A stretch of DNA of 49,036 bases from Candidatus Pseudoscillospira faecavium (GCA_904420565.1 CAJFVV010000001.1:1-49036), one strand, 5' to 3'; positions 25,158 to 33,147 are shown, counted from the first letter of the stretch. A program made the numbers and translations. The notes: generated by a model from the letters alone, not told the origin.

Positions 25158-26033
25158 TCAATTGTAATAATACTCTTTGGGCCGTTCGTCAAAGAACAGG
25201 ATGCCGACGCCGGACAGCCCCAGATAGGAAGTCAGCACACTGCCCACCGGTTGAAGTACCAGCTTGATCTGCGGCAGATGTTCCTTCAGGTAGGCAATGG
25301 TCTGGTGGGTTGTCTCCTGTTCATAGGTGTAGCAGATGGCTACCAGCTGCTCGGGAAAAGCCTTGAGTTTTTCCAGAGTTTTATCGCAAATGGCTTTTAC
25401 CATGCGCTTCTGCCCGCGGGCGGTGCCAAAAGATTTCAGATAACCTTCCTTGTCAATATGAATTAAAGGGCGGATATCCAGCGCGGTGCTGGCAGCACCC
25501 ACCAGCTTGTTGATGCGCCCGCCCAGCACCAGCCACTTCATGTCCTTCAAAGCAATCATGTGGACGATATGCTCGCGCAGATATTCTCCATGCTTCATCA
25601 GCTTTTCAAAGGGGGCACCGTCCTTGGCCATATGGGCAAGCTGCAGTACAATCAGTCCCATGCCTGCGGCACCGGCCTTGGAATTGAGCACGCCCATGTG
25701 CACATTGGGATATTTTTCCTTCAGTTCGGCGACCATCATCTGCGCCAGATTGCAGCAGCCGGACAAAACCGAGGAAAAGGCCACATAGATAAAATCCTGC
25801 CCGGCCGCAGCGCATTTTTCAAAGGTATTGGCCATAATATCCGCAGGCACCTGGGTGGATTTTGGAACAACGCCCTCCAGCATGGCACGGCACACGTCCA
25901 TATAGTCAATCTCGACCTTGTCCAGATATTCTTGATCGCCCAAACGCACGCGCAGCGGCATCGTATCGATGTCGTAGGGCGCAAGGTAAGCCGGATCCAG
26001 GTCGCAGATACTGTCTGTGATGATTTTTACCAT
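25158..26033 (-). CDS. DegV family fatty-acid-binding protein
   Basis: DegV/FakB-type proteins bind a fatty acid and present it to the FakA kinase; 291 residues is the normal length. Motifs: VKIITDSICDLDP at the N terminus, KSTQVPADI (about 62-70), AFSSVLSGCCNLA (about 88-100), and the LGGRINKL segment. The usual SSGTS/T loop appears as SSVLSG. The ATG at 26033 is preferred over a GTG four codons earlier because AAAGGTG is then about 10 bases upstream. It has its own promoter. FakA is not in the window. Confidence 0.92.
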   Translation of the reverse strand: MVKIITDSICDLDPAYLAPYDIDTMPLRVRLGDQEYLDKVEIDYMDVCRAMLEGVVPKSTQVPADIMANTFEKCAAAGQDFIYVAFSSVLSGCCNLAQMMVAELKEKYPNVHMGVLNSKAGAAGMGLIVLQLAHMAKDGAPFEKLMKHGEYLREHIVHMIALKDMKWLVLGGRINKLVGAASTALDIRPLIHIDKEGYLKSFGTARGQKRMVKAICDKTLEKLKAFPEQLVAICYTYEQETTHQTIAYLKEHLPQIKLVLQPVGSVLTSYLGLSGVGILFFDERPKEYYYN

Positions 26034-26075
26034 AAAAGCACGCACCTTTGTCGGGTTTTTTTCTGATGTTTTTTT

Positions 26076-26103
26076 ATTATAGCATATTTGAAAACGGATA
26101 CAA
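26076..26103 (-). promoter_or_regulatory. Promoter of degV
   Basis: On the minus strand, TTGTAT (26098-26103), 16-bp spacer, TGC-TATAAT with an extended -10 (TATAAT at 26076-26081). Confidence 0.75.
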
Positions 26104-26291
26104 AAGGATTCTTAAAAAATTTTCAAGAAAAGGGGGAAAACTGGTTTCCTTTCTGTAAAATCCGCGAAAAATTGTTGTTTTGTACATATTTCGCTCTTAT
26201 TTATTGTGAAAATTGACACACAAAAAGCAGCGTCGCCCGGGAAAAGTTCAGCCAGTTTGCCGCTATGCAAAAAGGGAAAAGCAGGGTATAC

Positions 26292-26297
26292 TATAAT
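26292..26297 (+). promoter_or_regulatory. Possible -10 box of the 25-codon mini-gene
   Basis: TATAAT at 26292-26297, 32 bases before the mini-gene start; no good -35 at the usual distance. Confidence 0.4.
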
Positions 26298-26328
26298 CGT
26301 ACCTTGAAAAAAAGGAGGGATATACAAG

Positions 26329-26406
26329 ATGGATTACAAGTTCATCGGTCTTGACGTAGACGATATGATCTTCGGCAAAGACGACAGAGAAATCAGCCAG
26401 CGGTAA
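26329..26406 (+). CDS. 25-residue peptide resembling the start of a Cof-type HAD phosphatase
   Basis: ATG 26329 follows AAAGGAGGG with good spacing and encodes MDYKFIGLDVDDMIFGKDDR then EISQR and TAA. It resembles the N terminus of Cof-type HAD hydrolases (YKLIALDLDGTLL...EIS.R), with the nucleophile-type Asp-x-Asp kept (DVD) but the following Gly-Thr replaced by Asp-Met. An intrinsic terminator begins 22 bases after the stop. No continuation of a HAD domain is found in any frame downstream. It may be a remnant left by an internal deletion, or a real small peptide gene; the intact RBS and terminator favour expression. Confidence 0.5.
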   Translation: MDYKFIGLDVDDMIFGKDDREISQR

Positions 26407-26427
26407 ACCGCCGTGCCTTGCTTGGAT

Positions 26428-26450
26428 CCACACGTAAGTGTGGTTTTTTT
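26428..26450 (+). terminator. Terminator of the 25-codon mini-gene
   Basis: CCACAC (26428-26433), loop GTAA, GTGTGG (26438-26443), then seven T residues. Confidence 0.85.
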
Positions 26451-26477
26451 GTACCTGTTTGGGTCCTCTCAGCCAGA

Positions 26478-26509
26478 AAAACAGCTGCGTCGAGCAAAGC
26501 TCCGCAGCT
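26478..26509 (-). terminator. Terminator for the merR transcript
   Basis: AGCTGCG (26483-26489) pairs with CGCAGCT (26503-26509), with an inner GAGC/GCTC pair; on the minus strand TGTTTTTC follows. It lies about 80 bases after the merR stop; a G+C-rich inverted repeat (26550-26575) lies between. Confidence 0.6.
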
Positions 26510-26589
26510 TTGATGATACAAAGTTTCCCAGCGCAAAGCACGAAAGCGGCGCGGGCGGTCTGCTTTTGCGGGCCGCCCGCTTTCTGTTC

Positions 26590-27033
26590 TCACCGATCCC
26601 CCTGCTTCTGCAGCCGGCGGTACTCTTCCTCCAGGGCGCTGCAGTTGGAAGGCTGGCCGCCATCGGTGCCGTTTTGGACGGCACGCTCATAATACCAGAT
26701 TTTGTAGTTGATTTTATCCAGATGCCGGCGGTATTCGGCGATCTGCTCCTCCACCCGCGCCTTTTGTGCCACAAACCAGTCCCGGCGCTGTTCCAGCGTG
26801 GCGTCGCCTTCCATGCACCAGTCGATATAGCGCTTGATTTCCCGAATAGGCACGCCGGTGCTCTTCAGGCATTCGATGATGGACAGCCAGTTGAAATCCT
26901 CGTCCTTGAACACGCGCTGGCCGCCTTCGGTGCGGTCCACAAAGGGCAGCAGGCCCTCTTTTTCGTAATAGCGCAGTGCGGAAACGGACAGCCCCGCCTT
27001 TTCTGCTGCCTGGCCAATGGTGTAAACTGCCAT
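26590..27033 (-). CDS. MerR family transcriptional regulator
   Basis: 147 residues. The N-terminal winged helix MerR domain reads YTIGQAAEKAGLSVSALRYYEKEGLLPFVDRTEGGQRVF (about 4-42) and continues with WLSIIECLKSTGVPIREIKRYI. A coiled-coil dimer helix (about 85-120) follows, and a short C-terminal tail lacks metal-binding cysteines except a single Cys in NCSAL. It is most like the AdhR/NmlR group that senses aldehydes or redox stress and is encoded next to alcohol dehydrogenases. It is divergent from the alcohol dehydrogenase, whose promoter carries the MerR-type operator, so it very probably controls that gene. Confidence 0.92.
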   Translation of the reverse strand: MAVYTIGQAAEKAGLSVSALRYYEKEGLLPFVDRTEGGQRVFKDEDFNWLSIIECLKSTGVPIREIKRYIDWCMEGDATLEQRRDWFVAQKARVEEQIAEYRRHLDKINYKIWYYERAVQNGTDGGQPSNCSALEEEYRRLQKQGDR

Positions 27034-27084
27034 AGCCCCCCATCTCCCATCTCAAGAAATTTGAAGAAAATATCAACTTTCCCC

Positions 27085-27115
27085 TTGACCTAAAGCGAAC
27101 TTTAGATTGTATAAT
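27085..27115 (+). promoter_or_regulatory. MerR-type promoter/operator of the alcohol dehydrogenase gene
   Basis: TTGACC (27085-27090), a 19-bp spacer and TATAAT (27110-27115). Within the spacer the dyad CTAAAG-CGAA-CTTTAG (27090-27105). A 19-bp spacer with a central dyad is diagnostic of promoters that MerR proteins activate by DNA distortion. Confidence 0.88.
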
Positions 27116-27167
27116 CAGTGTAACGAATTACCGGCGCAAATGCAAGGATGAGAAAGGGGTTTTTTGT

Positions 27168-28352
27168 ATGCACAATTTTACTTACTGGTCTCCCACGGAA
27201 GTGGTATTCGGCAAGGACACGGAGCAGCAGGTGGCGCATTATGTGAAAAAATACGGCGGCAGCAAGGTGCTGCTGGTCTATGGCGGCGGCAGCGTGAAGC
27301 AGAGCGGCCTGCTGGACCAGGTGATCGGTCTGCTGGAAGAGGCCGGCCTTGCCTATGCGGAATTTGGCGGTGTGCAGCCCAATCCCACAGTGGAATATGC
27401 CCGCGAAGGTGTGGCCAAGGCCATTGAATTCGGCGCAGATTTCATCCTGGCCGTGGGCGGCGGCAGCGCCATTGACACGGCCAAGGGCATTGCCCACGGC
27501 GCGGCGAATCCCGATGTGGATATCTGGAAGTTCTGGAGCCGGGAGGTTGAAGTGGAAAAATCTCTGCCTGTGGGCGTGATTTTGACCATTGCCGCTGCCG
27601 GCAGCGAAACCAGCGCCTCTTCTGTTCTGACCAACCGGGAAACCGGCAGCAAGCGGGGGCTGGACAATGTTGCCTTCAACTATCCCAAATTTGCCATTAT
27701 GAATCCGGAGCTGACCTTCACGCTGCCGGTGTATCAGATTGCCTGCGGCGTGACGGATATCATGATGCACACCCTGGACCGCTATTTTAACCCCCTGGAC
27801 AATAAACTGACCGATGCCATCGCCGAGGCTCTGCTGCGCACGGTGATTGCCAACGGCGCTGTGGCCGTGAAGGAACCTAACAATTATGAAGCGATGAGCG
27901 AAGTTATGTGGTGCGGCAGCGTGTCCCACAACGGGCTGACAGGCCTGGGCGGCATCGGCGATTTTGCGCCCCACCAGTTGGGCCACGAGCTGTCTGCCAT
28001 GTTCGACATTGCCCACGGCGCATCCTTGAGTGTGGTCTGGGGCGACTGGGCGGACTATGTCTGCCATGCCAAGCTCTCCCGCTTTGTCCGCTACGCCAGA
28101 AATGTCTGGAACATCACCGAGGGCAGCGAGGAAGAAATTGCCCAGGCCGGCATCCGGGCCACGGTGGACTATTTCAAGTCCATCGGTGTGCCCACCTGCT
28201 TCAGCGAAGCCGCCGAGATCGGTGTGCAGAGCGAGGAGGTGCTTGCCGATCTGACGGAGCGCTGTACATTCCAGGGCACCCGTACCATCGGCAGCTTCCA
28301 GGAGCTGGACGGCGAAGATATTCTCAACATCTATCGCCGCGTAAACCGCTGA
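27168..28352 (+). CDS. Iron-containing alcohol dehydrogenase (butanol dehydrogenase-like)
   Basis: NAD(P)H-dependent alcohol/aldehyde reductase of the group III family (YugJ/BdhA/YqhD-like), 394 residues. The nucleotide-binding part has YGGGSVKQSG and AVGGGSAIDTAKGIAHG. Metal ligands are seen as Asp in GVTDIMMHTLDRYF (Asp and His), and two His in PHQLGHELSAMFDIAHGASLSVV. The start at 27168 has GAAAGGGG upstream. Expression is probably switched on by the divergent MerR regulator in response to aldehydes or electrophiles (inference). It is monocistronic. Confidence 0.94.
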   Translation: MHNFTYWSPTEVVFGKDTEQQVAHYVKKYGGSKVLLVYGGGSVKQSGLLDQVIGLLEEAGLAYAEFGGVQPNPTVEYAREGVAKAIEFGADFILAVGGGSAIDTAKGIAHGAANPDVDIWKFWSREVEVEKSLPVGVILTIAAAGSETSASSVLTNRETGSKRGLDNVAFNYPKFAIMNPELTFTLPVYQIACGVTDIMMHTLDRYFNPLDNKLTDAIAEALLRTVIANGAVAVKEPNNYEAMSEVMWCGSVSHNGLTGLGGIGDFAPHQLGHELSAMFDIAHGASLSVVWGDWADYVCHAKLSRFVRYARNVWNITEGSEEEIAQAGIRATVDYFKSIGVPTCFSEAAEIGVQSEEVLADLTERCTFQGTRTIGSFQELDGEDILNIYRRVNR

Positions 28353-28368
28353 GTATTCTCCCCTTCCG

Positions 28369-28405
28369 GCGCCCGTCGCGCATAATGCGCGGCGGGCGCT
28401 TTTTT
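28369..28405 (+). terminator. Terminator of the alcohol dehydrogenase gene
   Basis: 14-bp stem (28369-28382 with 28386-28399, one G-T pair), loop TAA, then six T residues. Confidence 0.9.
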
Positions 28406-28416
28406 GTAACCGTTTA

Positions 28417-28490
28417 TTAACTATTTAGTTTATATTTGTTCTTGATTTCCGATTGCGTCAATGGTATATTCATGTTAAACAAATAGTTAA
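28417..28490 (+). promoter_or_regulatory. Promoter of blaI-M56 flanked by two operator-like dyads
   Basis: TTGATT (28442-28447), 17-bp spacer, TATATT (28465-28470). TTAACTATTTAGTTTA (28417-28432) lies upstream and TTAAACAAATAGTTAA (28475-28490), its near inverse copy, covers the start region. Paired AACTAT..AGTT-type dyads around the promoter of a BlaI gene are the expected binding sites for the repressor. Confidence 0.75.
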
Positions 28491-28505
28491 TGGAGGGAGA
28501 TCGGT

Positions 28506-28883
28506 ATGAAACAGCATGTTTCACTTTCAGACAGCGAGTGGATCATCATGCAGGAAATCTGGAAGCGGGAAACATCGACTTTCCGGGAGATCTGCGACGG
28601 CGTGGCTGCCCAGAACTGGAGCAAACCCGCAGTGGCGGCCTTCCTCAAGCGCATGGAGGCCAAGGGCGCGATTGCCAGCGAGGAAGCAAAACCTGTGAAG
28701 CGCTATCGGGCGCTGATTCGCCGGGAGACGGCAGTGCGGCAGGAGACGAAGGACATTCTGGGCCGGGTCTACGGCGGCGATGTGGCGCTGCTGGCCCAAT
28801 CTCTGGTGCGTTCCGAAGCGCTGAACGACAAAGAGATGGATGAATTGATTGCGCTTTTACAGAAAGGGAGGGAGAAATCATGA
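28506..28883 (+). CDS. BlaI/MecI/CopY family repressor
   Basis: 125 residues. The N-terminal winged helix (about 1-72: LSDSEWIIMQEIWKRETSTFREICDGVAAQNWSKPAVAAFLKRMEAKGAI) and the C-terminal dimerisation helices are those of the Penicillinase_R family. Such repressors are released when cleaved by, or on a signal from, the M56 membrane protease encoded next to them. The gene overlaps the M56 gene by ATGA, confirming a pair. GGAGGGAG precedes the ATG. The two dyads around its promoter suggest autorepression. Confidence 0.95.
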   Translation: MKQHVSLSDSEWIIMQEIWKRETSTFREICDGVAAQNWSKPAVAAFLKRMEAKGAIASEEAKPVKRYRALIRRETAVRQETKDILGRVYGGDVALLAQSLVRSEALNDKEMDELIALLQKGREKS

Positions 28884-31630
28884 CGCAGCTGCTGCAAATG
28901 TCTCTGCAGGGGACGGTGCTGATTGCGGCGGTTCTGGTGCTGCGCGCACTGTTTGCCAGGCGCATGGCGCCCACCGTGCTTTATGCCCTGTGGCTGATTC
29001 CCGCAGCCCGACTGCTGATCCCCGGCAGTGTAGAGAGTGTTTTTTCTTTGCAGAACCTGATCTCCCCCGCGGCGGAGGAGCAGGCTGTGGCGGTTATCCG
29101 GCAGGGCGCGCTGCCCATGCCGCTGCCGATGCAGTCCACGGAGGTGGTCACAGCGGGGGGAGAGGTGCAGTCTGTCTCCACTGCGGGCACGCTGTTTCTG
29201 GATGTGGGTGCGCTCTTGGTGATACTCTGGCTGGCAGGGGCTGCAGCGGTGCTGTTGGCGGCTGTCTGGAAAAATGCTGCGTTTTTCCGGCGGGTACGCA
29301 AGGGCGCCGTGCCTGTAGCGGCGGACTGTCCCCTGCCGGTCTATCTCAGCGAGCATTTGTCCTCGCCGTGCCTGTGCGGATTTTTCTCTCCGGTGATTTT
29401 CGTCTGCGATCAAACCTTGCAGAGCCAGGCTCATTTGGACATGGCCCTGCGCCACGAGCTGAGCCATTACCGCGCCCGCGACCGTTTCTGGGCGCTGCTG
29501 CGCCTGGCCTGCTGCGCGGTGCACTGGTTTAATCCCATGGTGTGGGTTGCGGCCCGGTGCAGCGTGCAGGACTGCGAGCGCGCCTGCGACCATCGGGTGC
29601 TCAAAAATGCGGATCAGGATGAGCGCGAGGCCTACGGCGCACTGCTGCTGTCTTATATCCGCCGGGGCGTGGAGCGCAACAGCGTGTTTTGCACCTTTTC
29701 GCCCATGGGCGGCGGGAAGCGTGCGCTGCGCGAACGCATTGCCCTGATCGGCCGGCGGCCGGTGACGAAAAAAATCGCCGTGGCGGCGCTGGCGGTCTGC
29801 GTGGCGCTCACCTGCCTGGTGGCCTGCACCAGCCGCACCGGCGGCGAGGCCTACCAGCAGTTTGCGGCCTTTGCTGCGGCGGACAACCGGGAGATCCTTG
29901 TCTCAGAAGGGCAGCTGGACTCCGGCAGAACATTGGCCAATTATCTGGAGAGCAGGGATTGGACGGCGGTGGAACTGCCTGAAACCCAGCCGGACCAACT
30001 GGAAGAGCAGCTGCTCATCCGTGTGCAGGATACGCAGAGCGACAGACTCGGCACGCTGAGCGTATTCAGGGCGGTGGAAAACGGTGCCTACTATGCCCGC
30101 ATTGATATGACCGCCGCCGACGGCACAGTCACGGCCGACATCTGGTATGAATTATCCGAAGAAGAAATGCGCTGGCTGTGGGCCCTTGCCCAGATTTCCA
30201 ACAGCGAAATCACGCTCCGCGCTGCCATTCCCGATGGCGGGGAGATGGCCATGGTCTGCGCCGGCCCGGCCATGGGCAGCGAATGGCACTATTTCTTCTA
30301 TTCTGAAAACGGCACGGACTACGTCCCCGTGGAGGGCAATCTGGACGACCAGTATGCACGGGTGGCGGAAAGCATGCTGTTTGTCAGCCGGGATGTGGGC
30401 TTTGTCTCCTTCCGTTTTGAAGAGATCAACGGCCTGCATGCACCGAACCTCTACCGCACCGCCGACGGCGGGCGGACCTGGGCGCGGGTGGAGCTTCCCA
30501 TGGGAGACATCACCACCGGCAGCGGTTACAGCGGCATGCATGTGACGGACATGACCTTTGAAGATGCTTCCAACGGCTCGGTCACTATGGGGATGCATTA
30601 CAACGGCACGGAGGGCTCCCTGTCCTGCGTTTTCACCACCACCGACGGCGGCGAGACCTGGAGTGCCGTTTCCACGCAGCCGATGCAGAGCGGCGTAACG
30701 GTTTCCCTTTATGTGAGCAACGACAGCGCCGACGGTCTGCTGCGCACCACGGCGGAACTGCCTGCGCTGACGGCTGAAAATGTGACGGCGGCGCTGGTCA
30801 GCGCCGCCGTGCTCCCGGAGCAGACCACAGTGCGTGCCTTTTCCGCGGATGGCGATCATTTGTCGCTGGATCTTTCCCAGGAGTTTGCCGCCGGCGTGCG
30901 TCGGTCGGGCACGGCGGGCGAAACCATGATTCTGAGCAGCCTGACCAACACCTTCCTGGAAGCCTTCGGCGCCAGCAGCCTGACGCTGACGGTGGAGGGC
31001 GCGCCGCTGGAAACGGGCCGCAACGTCTACGACGCGCCCCTGACCTGGTATGACAATGTGATGACCCAGGATGGTGGTGCTGCGGAAACTAACGCGCGCT
31101 TGGCCACAAATGAACTCCGATTGAACAGCGGAAATACCTATTCGCTGCACCTGATCGGCAGTGACCCGTCCCCCACAGCGAACTGGGTCAGCAGCGATTC
31201 CAGCATTGTTTCCGTGGATGATGTGGGTATTGTGACGGCGCATCGTCGCGGTAGCGCGACCATTACAGCCCAATGGAACGGCAGCCGGCAGGATAGCTGT
31301 ACCGTGCAGGTACTGGATCCTATGGCGGATGCAGTGGACGAGACGGCCCGGAGTTTTTCCTATGATGCCGTGCGTCGGGAGATGACTTTCACCACTGCTT
31401 CCTATTTCGATGCCCCAGAAAATCTTTCCATTCATATCTCCGGTCGCCAGGAGATGGATGCCGGGCAATTTATGAGCCGCCATTTTCTGGAAAATACTGC
31501 TTTTGTAGGCGGACAGACTTATACATTCCAAATTGGCAGCAGCGCTTATGAAGAGCTGAGTGCAACGATATCTTACGAAGAAGGTGCGCGCACTTATGAA
31601 CATACCGTAGATCTGCTGGCATTGCTATAA
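28880..31630 (+). CDS. BlaR1-type M56 membrane protease with Asp-box, GerMN and Big_2 extracellular domains
   Basis: 916-residue sensor protease. Membrane helices lie at about 10-24, 34-48 and 108-130; the M56 zinc protease has HELSH at 192-196 and a likely Glu ligand in DCERACDHRVL (about 231-241). A fourth helix is at about 299-316 (VAALAVCVALTCLVAC). The remaining 600 residues are outside the cell and carry no penicillin-binding domain: two Asp-box motifs TADGGRTW (527-534) and TTDGGETW (587-594), a GerMN domain (about 628-712, with LSLDLSQEFA and SLTNTFLEAFG), a Big_2 Ig-like domain (about 742-813) and a last domain of about 90 residues. Known M56 partners cleave or trigger release of BlaI; the signal here is unknown but the domains point to a wall or envelope ligand. 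Confidence 0.88.
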   Translation: MTQLLQMSLQGTVLIAAVLVLRALFARRMAPTVLYALWLIPAARLLIPGSVESVFSLQNLISPAAEEQAVAVIRQGALPMPLPMQSTEVVTAGGEVQSVSTAGTLFLDVGALLVILWLAGAAAVLLAAVWKNAAFFRRVRKGAVPVAADCPLPVYLSEHLSSPCLCGFFSPVIFVCDQTLQSQAHLDMALRHELSHYRARDRFWALLRLACCAVHWFNPMVWVAARCSVQDCERACDHRVLKNADQDEREAYGALLLSYIRRGVERNSVFCTFSPMGGGKRALRERIALIGRRPVTKKIAVAALAVCVALTCLVACTSRTGGEAYQQFAAFAAADNREILVSEGQLDSGRTLANYLESRDWTAVELPETQPDQLEEQLLIRVQDTQSDRLGTLSVFRAVENGAYYARIDMTAADGTVTADIWYELSEEEMRWLWALAQISNSEITLRAAIPDGGEMAMVCAGPAMGSEWHYFFYSENGTDYVPVEGNLDDQYARVAESMLFVSRDVGFVSFRFEEINGLHAPNLYRTADGGRTWARVELPMGDITTGSGYSGMHVTDMTFEDASNGSVTMGMHYNGTEGSLSCVFTTTDGGETWSAVSTQPMQSGVTVSLYVSNDSADGLLRTTAELPALTAENVTAALVSAAVLPEQTTVRAFSADGDHLSLDLSQEFAAGVRRSGTAGETMILSSLTNTFLEAFGASSLTLTVEGAPLETGRNVYDAPLTWYDNVMTQDGGAAETNARLATNELRLNSGNTYSLHLIGSDPSPTANWVSSDSSIVSVDDVGIVTAHRRGSATITAQWNGSRQDSCTVQVLDPMADAVDETARSFSYDAVRREMTFTTASYFDAPENLSIHISGRQEMDAGQFMSRHFLENTAFVGGQTYTFQIGSSAYEELSATISYEEGARTYEHTVDLLALL

Positions 31631-31634
31631 ATGG

Positions 31635-31676
31635 AAAAACTGCTTCGACTCCCATAGAGCCGAAGCAGTTTTTTGC
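31635..31676 (+). terminator. Bidirectional terminator after the M56 gene
   Basis: AAAAACTGCTTCG (31635-31647) pairs with CGAAGCAGTTTTT (31661-31673), T run following. It is shared with the convergent lipoprotein gene. Confidence 0.9.
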
Positions 31677-31678
31677 TT

Positions 31679-32077
31679 TTATTCCACCACACTGCCGCCG
31701 GTTTCGGCCTGGGCGTTTTTGTCCTTGTTTTCCGGGCGCTGGACCTCGCTGTTTTCGGTCCATTTATCGATATAATGCACCTCCATGTTCTCGCCGAATT
31801 CACCGGTGTAATAGAGAATGACCTCATCTCCCTCCTTCCAGTCCAGCAAAATGTTGGTGTCCACGGTGAGGGAAAGCACCCGGTCGCCTGCGCTGACGGT
31901 CAGGTTGTCGCCGTTGACGGAGACCACGCTCGCGTAGACCGTATTGCAGTCATCCTTGCTGACGCCGCCCTCCTGGGTGCTGCCGGCGCTGTTCCCGCCG
32001 CCCTCCTGCGGGCTGCCGCAGGCCGCCAGAAAGAGCAGCAGCACAGCTGCCGCCAAAAGTCCCATCTGTTTTTTCAT
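31679..32077 (-). CDS. Small lipoprotein with a beta-rich (OB-like) domain
   Basis: 132 residues. The signal peptide has lipobox LAAC with Cys20, followed by a Gly/Ser-rich linker. The core (about 45-105, NTVYASVVSVNGDNLTVSAG...WKEGDEVILYYTGEF) has the short alternating strands of an OB-like fold; the tail is charged. The start at 32077 follows AAAGGACGG by 9 bases. It is convergent with the M56 receptor and ends within a few bases of the shared terminator. Function unknown. Confidence 0.8.
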   Translation of the reverse strand: MKKQMGLLAAAVLLLFLAACGSPQEGGGNSAGSTQEGGVSKDDCNTVYASVVSVNGDNLTVSAGDRVLSLTVDTNILLDWKEGDEVILYYTGEFGENMEVHYIDKWTENSEVQRPENKDKNAQAETGGSVVE

Positions 32078-32179
32078 CGAAATCAACCGTCCTTTTTTTG
32101 AAAATTTTGACGCCTTTAGTTTCGCCGGAAATTGGGAAAATGATACATCGGCGCGGTGGAAAAAACTGAAAAAAGACGG

Positions 32180-32208
32180 TTCACAAACGGGGCAAATGGG
32201 TGTATGCT
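32180..32208 (+). promoter_or_regulatory. Promoter of the transaldolase gene
   Basis: TTCACA (32180-32185), 17-bp spacer, TATGCT (32203-32208), 40 bases before the start. Confidence 0.65.
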
Positions 32209-32247
32209 ATGGGTACAAGCTTGATTGAAGGAAAGGGGCTTTTTTCC

Positions 32248-32910
32248 ATGAAATTTTTTATTGATACCGCCAATGTGGAGGAAATCCGCAAGGCAAACGA
32301 CATGGGCGTCATCTGCGGCGTCACCACCAACCCGTCCCTGATTGCCAAGGAAGGCCGCGACTATGTGGAAACCCTCAGGGAGATTGCCACCATTGTGGAC
32401 GGCCCGATCTCCGGCGAAGTGAAGGCCACCACCGAGGATGCGGAAACCATGGTCAAAGAGGGCCGCGAAATCTATGCCATCGACCCCGCCCACATGGTGG
32501 TGAAAATCCCCATGACTGCCGAGGGCCTCAAGGCCATCAAGGCGCTGTCCGCCGAGGGCATCCCCACCAACTGCACGCTGATTTTCTCTGCCAACCAGGC
32601 GCTGCTGGCTGCCCGGGCCGGCGCAACCTATGTGAGCCCCTTCCTGGGCCGGCTGGATGATATCAATGAATCCGGCGCCAGCCTGATTGCCGATATCGTG
32701 GCCATTTTCAACAACTATCCCGACATCAAAACCCAGATTATCTGCGCCAGTGTGCGCAACACCGTCCATGTGACCGAGTGCGCCCTGGCCGGCGGCGATA
32801 TTGCCACCGTGCCCTATAAGGTCATCGAGCAGATGGTCAACCATCCCCTGACCACCCAGGGCATTGAAAAATTCAAGGCCGACTATATCAAAGTGTTCGG
32901 CGACAAATAA
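32248..32910 (+). CDS. Fructose-6-phosphate aldolase / short-type transaldolase
   Basis: Class I aldolase of the short transaldolase subfamily (TalC/FSA/MipB type), 220 residues. [35 protein letters not shown] (the Schiff-base lysine is in VKIP, about residue 87), [19 protein letters not shown] and [11 protein letters not shown] are family signatures. It links sedoheptulose-7-phosphate and glyceraldehyde-3-phosphate to erythrose-4-phosphate and fructose-6-phosphate, or cleaves fructose-6-phosphate; the subfamily cannot be told apart by eye. The start at 32248 gives the canonical N terminus. Monocistronic, with promoter and terminator. Confidence 0.95.
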   Translation: MKFFIDTANVEEIRKANDMGVICGVTTNPSLIAKEGRDYVETLREIATIVDGPISGEVKATTEDAETMVKEGREIYAIDPAHMVVKIPMTAEGLKAIKALSAEGIPTNCTLIFSANQALLAARAGATYVSPFLGRLDDINESGASLIADIVAIFNNYPDIKTQIICASVRNTVHVTECALAGGDIATVPYKVIEQMVNHPLTTQGIEKFKADYIKVFGDK

Positions 32911-32929
32911 GCCTGCTGTTTTTCCAAAG

Positions 32930-32961
32930 CCCGCCCGCAGAGTTTCTGCAGGCGGGTTTTT
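32930..32961 (+). terminator. Terminator of the transaldolase gene
   Basis: CCCGCCCGCAGA (32930-32941) pairs with TCTGCAGGCGGG (32945-32956), one mismatch, then TTTTT. Confidence 0.85.
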
Positions 32962-33104
32962 CTTGCAAAAATCATTGTGAAAAAGCACAATAAAAACGAT
33001 TTCGATTTGTGCAATCAAACAAAATGCGTGGATTTTTGAAAAAAATTGTCCAAAATCCGGATTTTTTACGTTGTTACTATATGAAAAGAACTTTTTGCGT
33101 ATCT

Positions 33105-33115
33105 CATGATATAAT
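33105..33115 (+). promoter_or_regulatory. Extended -10 promoter of the sigma/DUF4367 operon
   Basis: TGA-TATAAT (TG at 33107-33108, TATAAT at 33110-33115), no clear -35. A 14-base palindrome AAAATCCGGATTTT lies at 33053-33066, about 45 bases upstream. Confidence 0.5.
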
Positions 33116-33147
33116 AGCCTCAAAATGGATGGCTGGGGGGAAGCGTC

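Noticed and set aside
22261-26225. AATTGACACACAAAA present at both 22261-22275 and 26211-26225
   Set aside because: Both contain TTGACA but no -10 box follows at the right distance on that strand, and flanks differ; probably coincidence.
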